The notes under the pieces: model-generated
Database searches by the model: none
Seen by the model: the letters and a program-made list of their open reading frames with translations, nothing else
What the model was told of the DNA's origin: nothing
Assembly (NCBI RefSeq): GCF_021462285.1
Contig: NZ_CP082787.1
Span: 3,906,001-3,970,000, forward strand
Reading direction: 5' to 3'
DNA from: Serratia entomophila
GTDB taxonomy: Bacteria > Pseudomonadota > Gammaproteobacteria > Enterobacterales > Enterobacteriaceae
DNA length: 64,000 bases
In this document: positions 1-12,388 of the stretch, one piece after another
Numbering within the stretch: the first letter of the stretch is position 1
Layout of the letters: every line of letters starts with the position of its first letter
Translations under genes and position numbers: made by a program

Positions 1-4
1 ATGA

Positions 5-1027
5 CTAGTCTTTTCCGACTTTTCGTTCGACAGCTTTTAAGCGTTTGCTAATCTCATCGATATTCATCACCAACGCAGCGGTTTTACGCCAAACCTTGTT
101 GGGTTGTAACGGAATGCCCGAAGAGTATACCCCAGGTTCGGTGATTGGTCGCATAACCATTCCCATTCCGGTAACAACAACCTTGTCGGCGATTTCCATG
201 TGACCATTGATCACGCTGGCTCCGCCGATCTGGCAGTAGCGGCCGATTTTCAGGCTGCCCGCCATGATCACACCGCCGGCGACGGCAGTATTGTCGCCAA
301 TCACGACGTTATGTGCAATCTGGCATTGGTTGTCGATGATAACACCATTCCCGATCTGGGTGTTATCCAACGCGCCGCGGTCGATGGTGGTGCAAGCGCC
401 GATCTCGACGCGATCGCCGATAATCACCGTGCCCAGCTGAGGGATTTTGATCCACTCGCCGCGTTCGTTGGCATAGCCGAAACCGTCGGCGCCGATAACG
501 GTGCCGGACTGGATCAGGCAGCGCTGGCCGATCTCGACTTCATGATAAATAGTGACGTTCGCCCACAGGCGCGAACCTGCGCCAATGCGTGCGCGTTTGC
601 CGACAAAGCAGCCCGGGCCGATAACCACGTTATCGCCAAGCACTGCGCCTGACTCGATCACCGCATTCGCGCCAACGGCGACGTTCTGCCCAAGCCGCGC
701 TTCAGGGGAAATGACCGCGCTTGGCGCGATATCCTGGGCGGGGGCCGGCGTGGTATCCATCAGCTGCGCCATGCGCGCGTAGGTCAGGTAAGGGTTTTTA
801 ACCACCAGCGCCGCAGAACGGCAGTGTGGTAAATCCGCCTCGGTGAGCACCACGGCGCTCGCCTGGCAGGATGCCAGCTGCTCTTGATAGCGGCTGTTTG
901 ACAAAAACGTGATTTGGCCAGCCTGTGCCGAATGCATAGAAGCAATGCCGGTGATGACGAGATCGCCATCACCGTGCAATTGTGCATCCAACTGCTGCGC
1001 TAAATCAGCCAGTCGAATTGAAAGCAT
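5..1027 (-). CDS. lpxD: UDP-3-O-acylglucosamine N-acyltransferase LpxD
   Basis: LpxD adds the second (N-linked) hydroxyacyl chain to UDP-3-O-acylglucosamine, using acyl-ACP, in lipid A synthesis in the cytoplasm. The 340-residue length matches the E. coli enzyme (341). The N-terminal uridine-binding domain (about 1-100) is followed by hexapeptide repeats forming a left-handed beta-helix (about 100-300). His239 in the IAHN motif corresponds to the catalytic histidine. The start ATG lies 3 nt after the skp stop, so the two genes are cotranscribed. The fabZ-lpxA-lpxB genes normally follow and should lie just outside the left edge. Confidence 0.98.
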   Translation of the reverse strand: MLSIRLADLAQQLDAQLHGDGDLVITGIASMHSAQAGQITFLSNSRYQEQLASCQASAVVLTEADLPHCRSAALVVKNPYLTYARMAQLMDTTPAPAQDIAPSAVISPEARLGQNVAVGANAVIESGAVLGDNVVIGPGCFVGKRARIGAGSRLWANVTIYHEVEIGQRCLIQSGTVIGADGFGYANERGEWIKIPQLGTVIIGDRVEIGACTTIDRGALDNTQIGNGVIIDNQCQIAHNVVIGDNTAVAGGVIMAGSLKIGRYCQIGGASVINGHMEIADKVVVTGMGMVMRPITEPGVYSSGIPLQPNKVWRKTAALVMNIDEISKRLKAVERKVGKD

Positions 1028-1030
1028 GTG

Positions 1031-1528
1031 TTATTTAACCTGTTTCAGCACGTCAGCAGTGATGTCCTTGGAAGAACCTGCGTAGGCAACGGCGTTAGCG
1101 TCGATCACTACGTCATAGCCTTCTTTGCTGGCAACAGATTTCACAGCGTCCTGAATACGGCTCAGGATTTTGTTACGCTCTTCCATCTGGCGACGACGGT
1201 TGTCCTGCTCGAAAGCCTGCGCTTTCTGAGAGAACTGCTCGCGCTGCGCCATCACGTCTTTTTCCAACTTGCTGCGATCGCTGGCTTTCATGGTAGCGCC
1301 ATCACGCTGCAGACGCTGCATTTTGGTCTGAAGGCTACGTTCCATATTCTGGAGTTCGCCCGCACGGCCTTTAAACTCGTTTTCCAGCTGTTTAGCGACG
1401 GCTTCACGTGCTGGCAACTGTTGGAAAATGCTGGAGACGTTAACGACAGCGATGTTATCTGCTGCCTGAACGCCAGCTGAAGCAGCCATTGCTAAACCGA
1501 GGCCTGCGGCACACAACCACTTTTTCAC
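1031..1528 (-). CDS. skp: Periplasmic chaperone Skp (OmpH family)
   Basis: Skp is a trimeric periplasmic chaperone that carries unfolded outer-membrane proteins toward the BAM complex. The 165-residue protein starts with a signal peptide ending near VQAADN, followed by a helical, charged, coiled-coil-rich body typical of the OmpH family. I chose the GTG at 1528 because AAGGAG lies 7 nt upstream and the E. coli gene also uses GTG. A TTG further upstream would put residues before the signal peptide. It lies between bamA (156 nt upstream) and lpxD (3 nt downstream), the conserved envelope-assembly order. Confidence 0.97.
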   Translation of the reverse strand: MKKWLCAAGLGLAMAASAGVQAADNIAVVNVSSIFQQLPAREAVAKQLENEFKGRAGELQNMERSLQTKMQRLQRDGATMKASDRSKLEKDVMAQREQFSQKAQAFEQDNRRRQMEERNKILSRIQDAVKSVASKEGYDVVIDANAVAYAGSSKDITADVLKQVK

Positions 1529-1684
1529 TATAAACTCCTTACCATCACCCATTTGTGTCACATGACACTGAAGTACACAATCTGCCAGACTTAAGCCGCT
1601 AAACAATGAGAATCATCTCCCTCTGCAGCGCGGCGCCTGGCATTTGCGATTCTAAATAACTGTTCTGCCCAGAGGCCGGACCCG

Positions 1685-4111
1685 TTACCAGGTCTTACCA
1701 ATGTTAAACTGGAACTGCTCGGACTTGTCGCCATCGTACTTCTTGAGCGGGTTGGCGTAAGAGAACACCAACGGCCCCAACGGCGACATCCACTGCAACG
1801 CGACACCGGCGGAAACGCGGATGTTGCTCGCCTTGCTGTAGTCAGGCACATCATACATGCGCGTCTGATCGGTATTTTCCCATTTGGTATCCCAAACGGT
1901 ACCCGCATCCATAAACAGCGAAGTACGCACCGAGTTGGCGTATTTCTCGCTGATAAACGGCGTCGGGGTGATCAGCTCCAGGCTGGCGACGGCCATGGCG
2001 TTACCGCCCACCGCGTCATCCGAATTACAGATGTTCTGGCGTGAGGTCGTGCTGCCGGCGTTAAACTGGCACTGGTACGAGTTGGAATTGTAGTACACCG
2101 CTTTCGGGCCAATGGTATTGGACTGGAAGCCGCGCACGGTGCTCGAACCACCGGCATAGAAGTTCTCGTAGAACGGCATTTCCTTGCCACCCAAGCCATC
2201 GGCATAACCCAGACGGCCACGACCCAACACCACCCAGGTGCGATCGTCGTTGATCGGCACGTACTGCACGCTGTCCAGGGTGACCTTGTAGTATTCGTTG
2301 TCCGAGCCCGGAATGGTGACCTTGCCGTTCAACGTGGTGCGGTTGCCCGACGTCGGGAAGTAACCGCGGTCCAGGTTGTTGTAGGTCCAGCCCAGGTTCA
2401 GGGTGAAATCGTCAGACGAGTAGCTGGCGCGATCGGTGGTGTTCGGATTCAACCCCATCGAGTCCAGATAGCGCCACATGGCGATTTGCGGCTGCATGTT
2501 CGACAGCCCGTTATGCACGTAACCCAAGCCGGTGCGCAACGAGTTGTTTTCGTTGATTGGGAAGCCCAGCGTGCCGTCGATACCGTAACTCTTGTTGGTA
2601 TAGTCGGACAGGTCGGCGTTATCCGCTTTAAAGTCGTTGTAGAATATGCGGCCGCCCAGGCTTACACCGTCAACGGTGAAGTACGGGTCGGTAACCGACA
2701 GCTCGGTGTAGGTCTGGTAATCGTTCTTGGTGCCGCTGATGCCGACGGAATAGCCGGTACCCAACCAGTTGTCCTGCTGCACGCCCGCCTGGAAGCTGAC
2801 GCCGCTCTCGGTGCCGTAACCGACGCCGAAGTTGAAGGTACCGGTGTTGCGTTCTTTCACCTTGTAGGTCACGTCTACCTGATCGGCGGTGCCCGGCACG
2901 CGCTGGGTTTCCACGTCGACCGTCTCGAAGTAGCCCAGACGGTTCAGACGCTCTTTGCCCTGCTCAACCTGAGCGTTGCCCAACCAGGCGCCTTCCATCT
3001 GGCGCATTTCGCGGCGCAGTACGGAATCTTTGCTGGTGTCGTTGCCTTCGAACTTGATGCGGCGCACATAGAAGCGGTTGCCCGCGTCGACGTTCACGTG
3101 CAGCTTGACGGTCTTATCCGCGTCGTTGATTTCAGGCTGGGTGGCGACACGCGGGTAAGCGTAACCATAACGGCCCAACATCGTTTTGATGTTGTCTTCC
3201 ATCTTGGTCACTTTGCTGCCGTTGTACAGTTCGCCCGGCTCGATTTTGGTCAACTGCGCGACTTCCGCCGAGTGGCCCGCCAGGTTGCCGTTCACCACCA
3301 CGTCGGAAAGCTTGTACTGCTCGCCTTCGGTAATGTTGATGGTGATGTAGATGCCTTTTTTATCCGGCGTCAGGCTGACCTGGGTAGAATCGATGTTGAA
3401 ACGCGCGTAGCCGCGGTCCAGATAGAAGCTGCGCAGGGTTTCGAGATCGCCCGCCAGTTTCTGTTTCTGGTATTTGCGATCGCCGACCAGGTTCCACCAC
3501 GGCACTTCGTCACGCAGTTGGAAGCGTGAAATCAGTTCGTCGTTGGTGAAGGCATGGTTGCCGACGATGTTGATTTGCTGAATCTTGGCGGAGACCCCTT
3601 CCGTGAACACCAGCTTCAGGTCAACACGGTTGCGCGGCAGCGGCGTGACAACGGCTTTCACCGAGGCGCTGTATTTACCGACGCTGTAATAGAAGTCTTC
3701 CAACCCTTTTTCAATGCTGGAAATGGTGGTGCGGTCGAGCGCCTCGCCGACCCGGACGCCGGAGGCTTCCAGGTTCTGCTTGAGCATGTCATCTTTCACC
3801 GACTTGTTGCCGGAGAAAGTGATGCTGGCGATGGTGGGACGTTCCTTAACCTGAACAATCAGCGTATTACCATCGCGCAGCACGCGAACGTCCTCGAAGT
3901 TGCCGGTGGCAAACAAGGCACGGATGGTATTACCGATATCATCGTCAGTGACGGTATCGCCTACGCGAACCGGCATGTTGAGTAACGCCGCACCGACGGC
4001 GACTCGCTGCAGGCCTTCGAAATGAATGTCTTTCACTACGAACCCGTCTGCACCGTATACGGTGGCGCTGCCAAACAGCAGCGACGCTATGAGCAACTTT
4101 TTCATCGCCAT
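1685..4111 (-). CDS. bamA: Outer membrane protein assembly factor BamA
   Basis: BamA is the essential Omp85-family core of the BAM complex, which folds beta-barrel proteins into the outer membrane. The 808 residues (E. coli 810) comprise a signal peptide ending near VYGADG, five periplasmic POTRA domains (about 22-420) and a C-terminal 16-strand barrel. The barrel lid motif VRGF is present, with Arg660. The last residue is Trp in a FNIGKTW ending, the usual OMP C-terminal signal. It lies 35 nt downstream of rseP, so proteolytic control of the sigmaE response and the barrel assembly machine are encoded together. Confidence 0.98.
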   Translation of the reverse strand: MAMKKLLIASLLFGSATVYGADGFVVKDIHFEGLQRVAVGAALLNMPVRVGDTVTDDDIGNTIRALFATGNFEDVRVLRDGNTLIVQVKERPTIASITFSGNKSVKDDMLKQNLEASGVRVGEALDRTTISSIEKGLEDFYYSVGKYSASVKAVVTPLPRNRVDLKLVFTEGVSAKIQQINIVGNHAFTNDELISRFQLRDEVPWWNLVGDRKYQKQKLAGDLETLRSFYLDRGYARFNIDSTQVSLTPDKKGIYITINITEGEQYKLSDVVVNGNLAGHSAEVAQLTKIEPGELYNGSKVTKMEDNIKTMLGRYGYAYPRVATQPEINDADKTVKLHVNVDAGNRFYVRRIKFEGNDTSKDSVLRREMRQMEGAWLGNAQVEQGKERLNRLGYFETVDVETQRVPGTADQVDVTYKVKERNTGTFNFGVGYGTESGVSFQAGVQQDNWLGTGYSVGISGTKNDYQTYTELSVTDPYFTVDGVSLGGRIFYNDFKADNADLSDYTNKSYGIDGTLGFPINENNSLRTGLGYVHNGLSNMQPQIAMWRYLDSMGLNPNTTDRASYSSDDFTLNLGWTYNNLDRGYFPTSGNRTTLNGKVTIPGSDNEYYKVTLDSVQYVPINDDRTWVVLGRGRLGYADGLGGKEMPFYENFYAGGSSTVRGFQSNTIGPKAVYYNSNSYQCQFNAGSTTSRQNICNSDDAVGGNAMAVASLELITPTPFISEKYANSVRTSLFMDAGTVWDTKWENTDQTRMYDVPDYSKASNIRVSAGVALQWMSPLGPLVFSYANPLKKYDGDKSEQFQFNIGKTW

Positions 4112-4146
4112 CGTTGTTATGCGTTCTTCCTAACCTATCCCCGCCC

Positions 4147-5502
4147 CTAAAGGCGAGAAAAATCATTGAAAAGTGCAAGACCCATCAGCAACACCAGCAC
4201 GATCGAACCTATGCGGTAGCTGTAGTCCTGTACTCGCTCGGAAACCGGCCCACCCTTCAGCTTTTCTATCGCCAGGAAGAGGAGGTGCCCACCATCTAAC
4301 ACCGGTAATGGGAACAGGTTGATGATCCCCAGGTTGACGCTAATCAACGCCAGGAACATCAGATAATACACGAAACCAACCCCGGCTGACGCCCCTGCTC
4401 CCTGTGCAATCGAAATCGGGCCACTCAGGTTGTTCAGCTTTACATCACCGGTTATTAATTTACCCAGCATGTTGACCGTCAGCTTCATCAGTTGCCAGGT
4501 CTTGTCACCGGCCTGATACAGCGCCGGGAACGGTCCATACTGACGAATCGTCTTATACTCGTCCGGCAACGGCAGCACTTTCGGAATAACGCCCGCAAAG
4601 CCCACCGATTTGTCTTTTCCCACCGGCTTTGTATCCGGTATCAGCGTCAAAGACAAGGGGGCGCCGTTTCTTTCGATCTCCAAAGCCAGCGGCTGACCCG
4701 GGCCGTCGTGAATACGCCTGACCAGCGTTTGCCAACGACCCAGCAGTTGCCCATCGACTTTAACGATCCTGTCCCCCGCTTGTAAACCCGCCTTTTGCGC
4801 CGCCGAATTCGGCTGCACCTCGGCGAGCACTGATTCTATCTGCGGGCCGCGCGGAATAATACCCAGCGCCACCACGGGATCCTGCTTGTCCGGTTCGAAA
4901 TTCCACTGGCGCAAATCCAGGGTTTTCACCACCTGTTGCGAAGAGCCGAACGGCGCAACGCCCACTTCGGTTTGCGCATCGCCAATCTTCGCCACCAGCG
5001 CCAAACGAACTGATTCCCAATCAGGCGTTTCGATACCGTCAACCGACTTTAGTTCCATTCCGGGTGAAATTTCGGCCTTTGCGGCGATGGACTGCGGCGC
5101 GATTTGACCGATGACCGGACGGAAGCTGGGAACGCCGATGATAAACACCAGCCAGTAAGCAAAGATAGCAAACAGGAAATTGGCAATGGGGCCGGCGCTG
5201 ATGATAGCCGCGCGCTGCCACACGCTTTTGTTGTTGAAGGCCTGGTGGCGAAACTCCGGCGCCACCGCGTCCACCCGCTCATCCAGCATTTTGACGTAGC
5301 CGCCCAGCGGGATCAGCGCGATAACGTATTCGGTGCCCTGGCGGTCGGTGCGGCGCCAAAGCGCACGGCCGAAGCCGATAGAAAAACGCTCAACGCGCAC
5401 GCCGCAGCGGCGGGCGACCCAAAAGTGCCCGAACTCGTGCACGGTGATTAACACACCGAGCGCAATCAAAAACGCTACCAGGTTCCAGAGCACGCTGAAC
5501 AT
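4147..5502 (-). CDS. rseP: Site-2 intramembrane protease RseP
   Basis: RseP is an inner-membrane zinc metalloprotease that cuts the anti-sigma factor RseA after DegS, releasing sigmaE. It also removes remnant signal peptides. It has 451 residues (E. coli 450). The HEFGH zinc motif is at His22-Glu23-His26 in the first membrane segment. Two PDZ domains fill the periplasmic middle (about 115-310). The third conserved motif, [12 protein letters not shown], is in the C-terminal membrane region and supplies the metal-binding aspartate. It sits between cdsA and bamA as in other enterobacteria. Confidence 0.98.
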   Translation of the reverse strand: MFSVLWNLVAFLIALGVLITVHEFGHFWVARRCGVRVERFSIGFGRALWRRTDRQGTEYVIALIPLGGYVKMLDERVDAVAPEFRHQAFNNKSVWQRAAIISAGPIANFLFAIFAYWLVFIIGVPSFRPVIGQIAPQSIAAKAEISPGMELKSVDGIETPDWESVRLALVAKIGDAQTEVGVAPFGSSQQVVKTLDLRQWNFEPDKQDPVVALGIIPRGPQIESVLAEVQPNSAAQKAGLQAGDRIVKVDGQLLGRWQTLVRRIHDGPGQPLALEIERNGAPLSLTLIPDTKPVGKDKSVGFAGVIPKVLPLPDEYKTIRQYGPFPALYQAGDKTWQLMKLTVNMLGKLITGDVKLNNLSGPISIAQGAGASAGVGFVYYLMFLALISVNLGIINLFPLPVLDGGHLLFLAIEKLKGGPVSERVQDYSYRIGSIVLVLLMGLALFNDFSRL

Positions 5503-5529
5503 TATCCTTCACTCCCCGCCATTGACGGA

Positions 5530-6378
5530 TTAAAACACTAACAGCATCAGGCAGGCAAATACTGGCACTGCGGCGGTCAGGCTATCGATACGATCCAGTA
5601 TGCCGCCATGGCCCGGTATCAGATGCCCGCTGTCCTTGATACCCGCTTCGCGTTTGAACATGCTCTCGGTCAAGTCGCCCAGCACCGAAGCCAGCGCGGC
5701 GATCACCGAACAGGCCAACAGGGTGGCCGGCACGATGTTTAGCGGCGCGTAACGGCCAAACAGCCATGAGATCACCGCCGACGTCACCAGCCCGCCAATC
5801 AGCCCTTCCCAGGTTTTACCCGGCGACACCTTCGGCGCCAGCTTATGCTTGCCGAACAGCTTGCCGAACATGTAGGCACCGGAATCCGCCCCCCACACCA
5901 ACAGCATCACGTACAGCAGCCACCAGGCGCCGATAAACGGGTTTTGTTCATAACCGAACTGGCGCAGCGCCAGCATGCCCCAGAAAAAAGGCACGATAGT
6001 CAGCAGGCCGAACAGCAGGCGCAGCGGCCGCGAGTTGCGCCACATCGCCGCTGACCCGGGATAAAACAGCACCAGCAGCAGCGCCGCAAGCCACCAGGCC
6101 AGCGAGAGCCACAGCGGGCCGCTTACCTGAGGCAGATCGACGGAATGGTGGTAGGCGGGCACGCTGAGCATCATCAGCACCAACAGAAAACCGCACAGTA
6201 TCGCCAACCAAATACGCTGCGAGCGGGAAGCGAATCCGGCCAGTTGGCCCCACTCCCAGGCAGCTAACATGCATACCGCGAGCGTTACCAGAGCGAATGC
6301 CAAGGGAGGCAGTAAAAACAGCGCTGCGATAACGATCGGAATTAAAATCAGAGCAGTTATGAGGCGATACTTCAGCAA
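5530..6378 (-). CDS. cdsA: Phosphatidate cytidylyltransferase CdsA
   Basis: CdsA makes CDP-diacylglycerol from phosphatidic acid and CTP, the branch point for all phospholipids. The 282-residue protein is almost entirely hydrophobic, with about eight membrane helices. The family signature runs from Ser239 to Arg263 (S-M-F-K-R, then KDSGHLIPGHGG, then DR). The start is 9 nt after the uppS stop and the end is 27 nt before rseP, so it belongs to one transcription unit with them. Confidence 0.97.
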   Translation of the reverse strand: MLKYRLITALILIPIVIAALFLLPPLAFALVTLAVCMLAAWEWGQLAGFASRSQRIWLAILCGFLLVLMMLSVPAYHHSVDLPQVSGPLWLSLAWWLAALLLVLFYPGSAAMWRNSRPLRLLFGLLTIVPFFWGMLALRQFGYEQNPFIGAWWLLYVMLLVWGADSGAYMFGKLFGKHKLAPKVSPGKTWEGLIGGLVTSAVISWLFGRYAPLNIVPATLLACSVIAALASVLGDLTESMFKREAGIKDSGHLIPGHGGILDRIDSLTAAVPVFACLMLLVF

Positions 6379-6387
6379 ATGTTCCCC

Positions 6388-7146
6388 CTAGGACGCATCG
6401 GCGCCGATAGGTGTTGTTCCCCCGAAGCGACGCTCACGTTGTGCAAATGCATTCAGCGCACCTTCAAAGACAAGTTCATCAAAATCAGGCCAGAGCACAT
6501 CAGTAAAGTAAAGTTCGGCATAGGCGATTTGCCACAGCAGAAAATTACTGATGCGGTGTTCGCCGCCGGTGCGGATAACCAAATCCACCGGCGCCAGATC
6601 GCTCATGCAGACCCGCTCGCTCAATAACTCTTCGCTGATTTGGTCCGGGCGCAATACGCCGCCCTGCACCTGCTCGGCCAGTTCCCTTACTCCCTGAATG
6701 ATATCCCAACGGCCGCCGTAGTTGGCGGCGATGTTGAGCGTCAGGCCATCGTTATTTTCCGTCAGCTGTTCGGAGCGATGAATACGCTCCTGCAAACGCG
6801 CGCTGAAACGGCTGATATCGCCGATCACTCGCAGCCTGACGTTATGTTTATGCAGGCTTTTTACTTCACTATCCAGGGCCCGAACAAAAAGCTCCATCAA
6901 TGCGGAGACTTCCTGCGCCGGGCGATTCCAGTTTTCGCTGCTGAAGGCATAAAGCGTGAGCGCATCTAAATGGTTGTTGGCGGCAAAGCTCACCGCGCGG
7001 CGCACCGATTTCACCCCTGCTTTATGACCGAAGACACGTAACTTCCCCTGACGTTTAGCCCAACGCCCGTTGCCATCCATGATAATGGCCACATGGCGCG
7101 GCCCCAGTAGGGACGGATTAGCCTCTTGTTGATTTGCGGACGACAT
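6388..7146 (-). CDS. uppS: Undecaprenyl diphosphate synthase UppS (IspU)
   Basis: UppS adds eight isopentenyl units in cis to farnesyl diphosphate, making the C55 lipid carrier for peptidoglycan and O-antigen synthesis. It has 252 residues (E. coli 253). The conserved [17 protein letters not shown] block carries catalytic Asp24. The [15 protein letters not shown] block near residue 190 is the other family signature. It heads the uppS-cdsA-rseP-bamA-skp-lpxD series. A terminator-like hairpin separates it from dxr upstream, so uppS probably has its own promoter in the 277-nt gap, although I did not pick one out. Confidence 0.97.
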   Translation of the reverse strand: MSSANQQEANPSLLGPRHVAIIMDGNGRWAKRQGKLRVFGHKAGVKSVRRAVSFAANNHLDALTLYAFSSENWNRPAQEVSALMELFVRALDSEVKSLHKHNVRLRVIGDISRFSARLQERIHRSEQLTENNDGLTLNIAANYGGRWDIIQGVRELAEQVQGGVLRPDQISEELLSERVCMSDLAPVDLVIRTGGEHRISNFLLWQIAYAELYFTDVLWPDFDELVFEGALNAFAQRERRFGGTTPIGADAS

Positions 7147-7210
7147 AACTCGTACTTATTTCCTCAATAGAAATATAACTGCCCTTCCGGAACATCAGGC
7201 CCATACGCGC

Positions 7211-7238
7211 AAAAAAGCCGTGTGCCCGACACGGCTTT
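7211..7238 (-). terminator. Rho-independent terminator after dxr
   Basis: A perfect 10-bp stem (7214-7223 with 7229-7238), a 5-nt loop and a run of six U on the leftward transcript. It stops dxr transcription before uppS. The rest of the dxr-uppS gap (7147-7423) shows no gene. Confidence 0.8.
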
Positions 7239-7423
7239 GCAGTCTGCCCCGGCGGTGCCCGCGATATCCGGGCCGCCATCGGCATTCAAGATGCCAATCG
7301 GGCCATTATTCAACGGTATAACCGCTGACAAGTGGCGCAGACTATACCACCTCAGCAGAGCATGAACAAACGGCCCCACTGCGGCTCGCGCGAATTACGA
7401 ACAAAATCGGATAATAACCGTTA

Positions 7424-8620
7424 TCAACCGCGCAGCGATTTGACCACCTCATTGGCAGCCGCCCGCGCCTGACGATCTATCTCTATGACCGCGTCGATGC
7501 ACGACGGTTCCTGCAACGACAGACGCTCCACCACCCTGCGGTTCACGTCGGCGATGTCGGTAAAGCGGATCCGCTCCCGCAGGAACGCCTCTACCGCCAC
7601 TTCGTTGGCCGCATTGAGCGCGGTGGTCGCCGCCTGGCCGGCGTCGAAGGCTTCGATAGCCAAATACAGGCAAGGGTAACGTTCGCGTTCAGGCTCGGCG
7701 AAGGTCAGGGCGCCGATACGGCAGAAATCCAGCGCTTCCACGCCGGAACTCACCCGCTGCGGGTAAGCCATCGCATGGGCGATCGGCGTGCGCATGTCCG
7801 GCGTGCCCAGCTGGGCCAACACGCTGCCGTCGGCGTAGCGCACCATCGAGTGGATCACCGACTGCGGATGCAGAATGACTTCCATTTGTTCGGCCGAGGC
7901 GTTAAACAGCCAGCGGGCCTCAATATATTCCAGACCTTTGTTCATCATGGTGGCGGAGTCCACCGAGATCTTGCGGCCCATCGACCAGTTAGGGTGGGCG
8001 CAGGCCTGATCCGGCGTCATCGCGGCGAACTGATCCAGCGGCGTGGCGCGGAACGGGCCGCCTGAACCGGTAAGCACGATGCGCGAAACACCATGATCGT
8101 CCAGCGAAGAGTATCCCAACTGGCGCTGAATGCTCTCAGGCAAACTCTGAAAAATCGCATTATGCTCGCTGTCCAGCGGCAGCAGCTGCGCCTGGCTCTT
8201 TTGCACCGCATCCATAAACAGGCGGCCGCAGGTCACCAGCGACTCTTTGTTCGCCAGCAGCACCTGCTTGCCGGCGCGGATCGCCGCCAGCGTCGGCAGC
8301 AGCCCAGCGGCGCCGACGATCGCCGCCGTCACCTGATCGACGTCGCTCAGCGCGGCCAGCTCGCAAGCCGCCTGTTCGCCCGCCATCACCTCGGTAGCGA
8401 CGCCATTTTCCGCCAGGATAGCGCGCAGCTCGCGCGCGGCGCTTTCATCCGCCATCGCAGCAAAGGCCGGACGGAACTCCATGCACTGCTGCGCCATTAC
8501 CGCCACGTTGCGCCCGGCAACCAGCGCTTTAATCGCAAAACGTTCGGGATGTTCCCTGACCACGGCCAGAGTGCTGGTCCCTACCGAGCCGGTCGAGCCA
8601 AGAATAGTCAGTTGCTTCAT
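7424..8620 (-). CDS. dxr: 1-deoxy-D-xylulose 5-phosphate reductoisomerase Dxr (IspC)
   Basis: Dxr converts DXP to 2-C-methyl-D-erythritol 4-phosphate with NADPH, the committed step of the MEP isoprenoid pathway and the fosmidomycin target. The protein has 398 residues, as in E. coli. The N-terminal GSTGSVG loop is the NADPH-binding site. Metal and substrate motifs include [13 protein letters not shown] and [19 protein letters not shown] in the middle. I chose the ATG at 8620 (MKQLTILGS) over an ATG six codons upstream because it matches the family start and has GAGTGA-like spacing upstream. It is flanked by terminators on both sides. Confidence 0.97.
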   Translation of the reverse strand: MKQLTILGSTGSVGTSTLAVVREHPERFAIKALVAGRNVAVMAQQCMEFRPAFAAMADESAARELRAILAENGVATEVMAGEQAACELAALSDVDQVTAAIVGAAGLLPTLAAIRAGKQVLLANKESLVTCGRLFMDAVQKSQAQLLPLDSEHNAIFQSLPESIQRQLGYSSLDDHGVSRIVLTGSGGPFRATPLDQFAAMTPDQACAHPNWSMGRKISVDSATMMNKGLEYIEARWLFNASAEQMEVILHPQSVIHSMVRYADGSVLAQLGTPDMRTPIAHAMAYPQRVSSGVEALDFCRIGALTFAEPERERYPCLYLAIEAFDAGQAATTALNAANEVAVEAFLRERIRFTDIADVNRRVVERLSLQEPSCIDAVIEIDRQARAAANEVVKSLRG

Positions 8621-8728
8621 GAGTTCACTCTGAATCACTGTCTGATGAGATCGAAGGTGTTCCAGTGTGAAACCTTGGACACCGCTTGTCCATGATCTTT
8701 CAGTACGTTAATACGGGATCTGCGCCAC

Positions 8729-8763
8729 AAAAAACAAAGCGCCGCCCAGGCGACGCTTTTTTT
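8729..8763 (-). terminator. Bidirectional-looking terminator after frr
   Basis: An 11-bp stem with one mismatch (8736-8746 with 8749-8759) is flanked by A-rich sequence on the left and T8 on the right. It can therefore function on either strand. Context assigns it to the end of frr, 15 nt past the stop codon on the leftward strand. Confidence 0.75.
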
Positions 8764-8777
8764 ATGCGCGATGCGGA

Positions 8778-9335
8778 TTAGAAATCCAGCAGCTCTTTCT
8801 CTTTCTCTGCCAGCGCGGCATCAAGCAGCTTGATGTAGGCGTCGGTCATTTTCTGAATGTCGTCCTGAGAACGGCGATCTTCGTCTTCGCTGATTTCTTT
8901 GTCTTTCAGCAGCGCTTTCACCTTATCGTTGGCGTCACGGCGCACGTTGCGCACGGCCACGCGGCCCTGCTCGGCTTCGCCGCGCACCACTTTGATCAGG
9001 TCTTTGCGGCGCTCTTCGGTCAGCGGAGGAAGCGGAACGCGGATCACGCTGCCGGCGGAGCTTGGGTTCAGGCCCAGGTCGGAAGCCATGATGGCCTTTT
9101 CAACCGCCGAACCCAGAGAGCGGTCAAACAGGTTGATAGCCAGAGTGCGGGAGTCTTCAACGGTCACGTTGGCCAGCTGACGCAGCGGGGTAGACGCGCC
9201 ATAATATTCCACCATGATGCCGTCCAGGATGCTTGGAGACGCACGGCCGGTACGAATTTTGCTGATTTGGTTTTTGAATGCTTCAACGCTTTTTTCCATG
9301 CGTGTATCGGCATCTTTTCTGATTTCATTAATCAC
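8778..9335 (-). CDS. frr: Ribosome recycling factor Frr
   Basis: RRF splits post-termination ribosomes together with EF-G. The protein has 185 residues, as in E. coli. The whole length matches the family, including [11 protein letters not shown], the [16 protein letters not shown] hinge region and the C-terminal helix. I set the start at the GTG at 9335 (read as MINEIRKDA). AAGGG lies upstream at fair spacing, and longer in-frame extensions do not resemble the family. It lies 125 nt downstream of pyrH. Confidence 0.96.
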   Translation of the reverse strand: MINEIRKDADTRMEKSVEAFKNQISKIRTGRASPSILDGIMVEYYGASTPLRQLANVTVEDSRTLAINLFDRSLGSAVEKAIMASDLGLNPSSAGSVIRVPLPPLTEERRKDLIKVVRGEAEQGRVAVRNVRRDANDKVKALLKDKEISEDEDRRSQDDIQKMTDAYIKLLDAALAEKEKELLDF

Positions 9336-9460
9336 GTTGCGAACCCTTGGAAGCTGGTTACTTGGCAGGCGATACGTCGAGTATAGCCCGTGAATTTTAC
9401 TCAGGGAGAGCGGACAGCGCCTGGCGCCGTCCACCCCCGCAAAAATAGCGGTGAACAGCC

Positions 9461-10186
9461 TTATTTGCTGATCAGCGTACCTTCGTTTTCACCCATCACC
9501 ACGCGGCGCAGCGCGCCAGGCTTGTTCATGTTGAACACGCGGATCGGCAAGCCGTGATCGCGGGCCAGCGTAAACGCCGCCAGGTCCATCACTTTCAGCT
9601 CGCGCTCCAGCACGTCCTGATAGGTTAACTGCTCATACAGCGTCGCGTCCGGATTTTTAACCGGGTCGGCCGAGTAGACGCCATCCACTTTGGTGGCTTT
9701 CAGCACCACGTCCGCTTCGATCTCGATGCCGCGCAGGCAGGCGGCGGAGTCGGTGGTGAAGAACGGGTTGCCGGTGCCGGCGGAGAAGATCACCACGCGG
9801 TTGTTGCGCAGCAGGCTAATAGCCTCTGCCCAGCTGTAGTTGTCGCACACGCCGTTCAGCGGGATTGCCGACATCAGGCGGGCGTTCACATAGGCACGGT
9901 GCAGTGCATCACGCATAGCCAGGCCGTTCATCACGGTAGCCAGCATTCCCATGTGGTCGCCCACTACGCGGTTCATCCCGGCCTGCGCCAGGCCCGCGCC
10001 GCGGAACAGGTTCCCGCCGCCAATAACTACACCGACCTGAATTCCCAGTTCGACCAGCTCTTTCACTTCCTGAGCCATGCGATCCAAAACGCTGGCGTCG
10101 ATACCAAAACCTTCTGCACCTTGCAGGGCTTCGCCACTCAGTTTAAGCAGAATACGCTGATATACGGGTTTTGCATTGGTTGCCAT
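9461..10186 (-). CDS. pyrH: UMP kinase PyrH
   Basis: PyrH phosphorylates UMP to UDP. It is the bacterial hexameric amino-acid-kinase-fold enzyme, activated by GTP and inhibited by UTP. It has 241 residues, the same as E. coli. Visible motifs are [11 protein letters not shown] (phosphate-binding Lys and Gly near residue 15), [11 protein letters not shown] (about 54-64) and the [12 protein letters not shown] loop. It follows tsf by 148 nt, a gap containing a strong hairpin, and precedes frr. Confidence 0.97.
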   Translation of the reverse strand: MATNAKPVYQRILLKLSGEALQGAEGFGIDASVLDRMAQEVKELVELGIQVGVVIGGGNLFRGAGLAQAGMNRVVGDHMGMLATVMNGLAMRDALHRAYVNARLMSAIPLNGVCDNYSWAEAISLLRNNRVVIFSAGTGNPFFTTDSAACLRGIEIEADVVLKATKVDGVYSADPVKNPDATLYEQLTYQDVLERELKVMDLAAFTLARDHGLPIRVFNMNKPGALRRVVMGENEGTLISK

Positions 10187-10300
10187 GGTGTTCTGTCCTA
10201 AGAAGCAGTATTAGTATTGGGGATTTCAGCCGATGAAATGCGCCTGAGCTGAGTATAACGCCACAGGGCTTACCAACGGTGTAATTCTGGCTGGATAATA

Positions 10301-10324
10301 TGGAACCGCCAGACGGCGGTTCCA
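10301..10324 (-). terminator. Hairpin after tsf (partial terminator or attenuator)
   Basis: A perfect 10-bp stem (10301-10310 with 10315-10324) with a 4-nt loop, about 10 nt past the tsf stop. The following transcript (UAUUAUCC) is U-poor, so it may only reduce read-through into pyrH or protect the rpsB-tsf mRNA 3' end. Confidence 0.5.
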
Positions 10325-10334
10325 TTAGCAGTCA

Positions 10335-11186
10335 TTAAGACTGTTTGCTCATTGCCGCAACTTCAGCAGCAAAGTCAGTTTCAACTTTCTCGATGCCTTC
10401 GCCAACTTCGAAGCGGATGAAGTTGATCACATCGGCGTTGTGCTCTTTCAGCACCTGGCCAACGGTTTTGCTTGGCTCGATAACGAAAGGCTGACCGGTC
10501 AGAGAAACTTCGCCGGTGAATTTCTTCATGCGGCCTTCAACCATTTTCTCTGCGATTTCTTTCGGCTTGCCAGACTGCATGGCGATGTCCAGCTGAACCT
10601 GGTACTCTTTTTCTACCACTTCAGCAGACACGTCTTCCGGCTTCACGAATTCTGGCTTGCTTGCCGCAACGTGCATGGCGATTTGCTTAACCAGCTCTTC
10701 GTCAGCGCCTTTAGCCGCGATCAGAACGCCGATGCGCGCGCCGTGCAGGTAGCTGCCCAGCACGTCGCCTTCCAGGGAAGCAACACGACGAATGTTGATG
10801 TTTTCGCCGATTTTCGCTACCAGGGCTACGCGCTCTTCTTCGAACTGTGCTTTCAGCACGTCAACGTCAGTGATTTTGCCTGCAACAGCGGCATCCAGCA
10901 CTTTGTCAGCGAACGCCTGGAAACCGGCGTCTTTAGCAACGAAGTCAGTCTGGCAGTTAACTTCCAGGATCATGCCGTAGTTGCCTTCGATCTTGGTTTT
11001 GATCACGCCGTCAGCAGCTACGTTGCCTGCTTTTTTCGCTGCTTTGATCGCACCAGATTTACGCATGTTTTCGATTGCCAGCTCGATGTCGCCGTTGGCT
11101 TCGACCAGCGCTTTCTTACAATCCATCATGCCAGCGCCGGTACGCTCGCGCAGTTCTTTTACCAGAGCAGCGGTAATATCAGCCAT
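10335..11186 (-). CDS. tsf: Translation elongation factor Ts
   Basis: EF-Ts exchanges GDP for GTP on EF-Tu. The 283 residues match the E. coli length. The N-terminal UBA-like domain (1-55) is followed by the TDFV motif at Thr80-Val83, which contacts EF-Tu, and then the core and coiled-coil subdomains. It is cotranscribed with rpsB, with a hairpin in the 128-nt spacer that is expected to set the S2:EF-Ts ratio. Confidence 0.98.
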   Translation of the reverse strand: MADITAALVKELRERTGAGMMDCKKALVEANGDIELAIENMRKSGAIKAAKKAGNVAADGVIKTKIEGNYGMILEVNCQTDFVAKDAGFQAFADKVLDAAVAGKITDVDVLKAQFEEERVALVAKIGENINIRRVASLEGDVLGSYLHGARIGVLIAAKGADEELVKQIAMHVAASKPEFVKPEDVSAEVVEKEYQVQLDIAMQSGKPKEIAEKMVEGRMKKFTGEVSLTGQPFVIEPSKTVGQVLKEHNADVINFIRFEVGEGIEKVETDFAAEVAAMSKQS

Positions 11187-11238
11187 TTCTTTTTCCTCGG
11201 TTATCTCACGCGGAGACAGTTCTCATTCAGATAAGCAA

Positions 11239-11259
11239 AGGGGGCCTTTAAGGCCCCCC
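11239..11259 (-). terminator. Attenuator hairpin between rpsB and tsf
   Basis: A GC-rich stem (GGGGGCC with GGCCCCC, short A/T loop) is followed on the leftward transcript by UUUGCUU. It lies about 55 nt past the rpsB stop. This fits a partial terminator in the rpsB-tsf operon rather than a full stop. Confidence 0.6.
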
Positions 11260-11314
11260 TAACCAACATATGTCAATACCTGGTTAATAAGGGCTCAGTA
11301 ACGAGCTTGCCTTA

Positions 11315-12235
<921 letters not shown>

Positions 12236-12241
12236 GCGCGC

Positions 12242-12271
12242 TTTATACCATAATCCCGCCGCGGACACCAA
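12242..12271 (-). promoter_or_regulatory. Candidate sigma70 promoter of rpsB-tsf
   Basis: On the leftward strand TTGGTG and TATAAA are separated by 18 nt and followed by a GCGCGCC discriminator. A GC-rich discriminator next to the -10 is typical of ribosomal-protein promoters subject to stringent control. Confidence 0.55.
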
Positions 12272-12308
12272 CTTTTGTTGCGTTTGGCCGGCCTGCCGGA
12301 AATGAAAT

Positions 12309-12338
12309 TTGGCAGCCCCCCGGCCGGGCTGATACCAT
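12309..12338 (+). promoter_or_regulatory. Candidate promoter of map
   Basis: TTGGCA and TACCAT are separated by 18 nt, about 50 nt upstream of the map start. This is a weak match, supported mainly by position in the divergent rpsB-map spacer. Confidence 0.35.
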
Positions 12339-12388
12339 AAGCCATTGCTTCTTATTGTCGACGATAACGACACTTGCGGACGAATTTC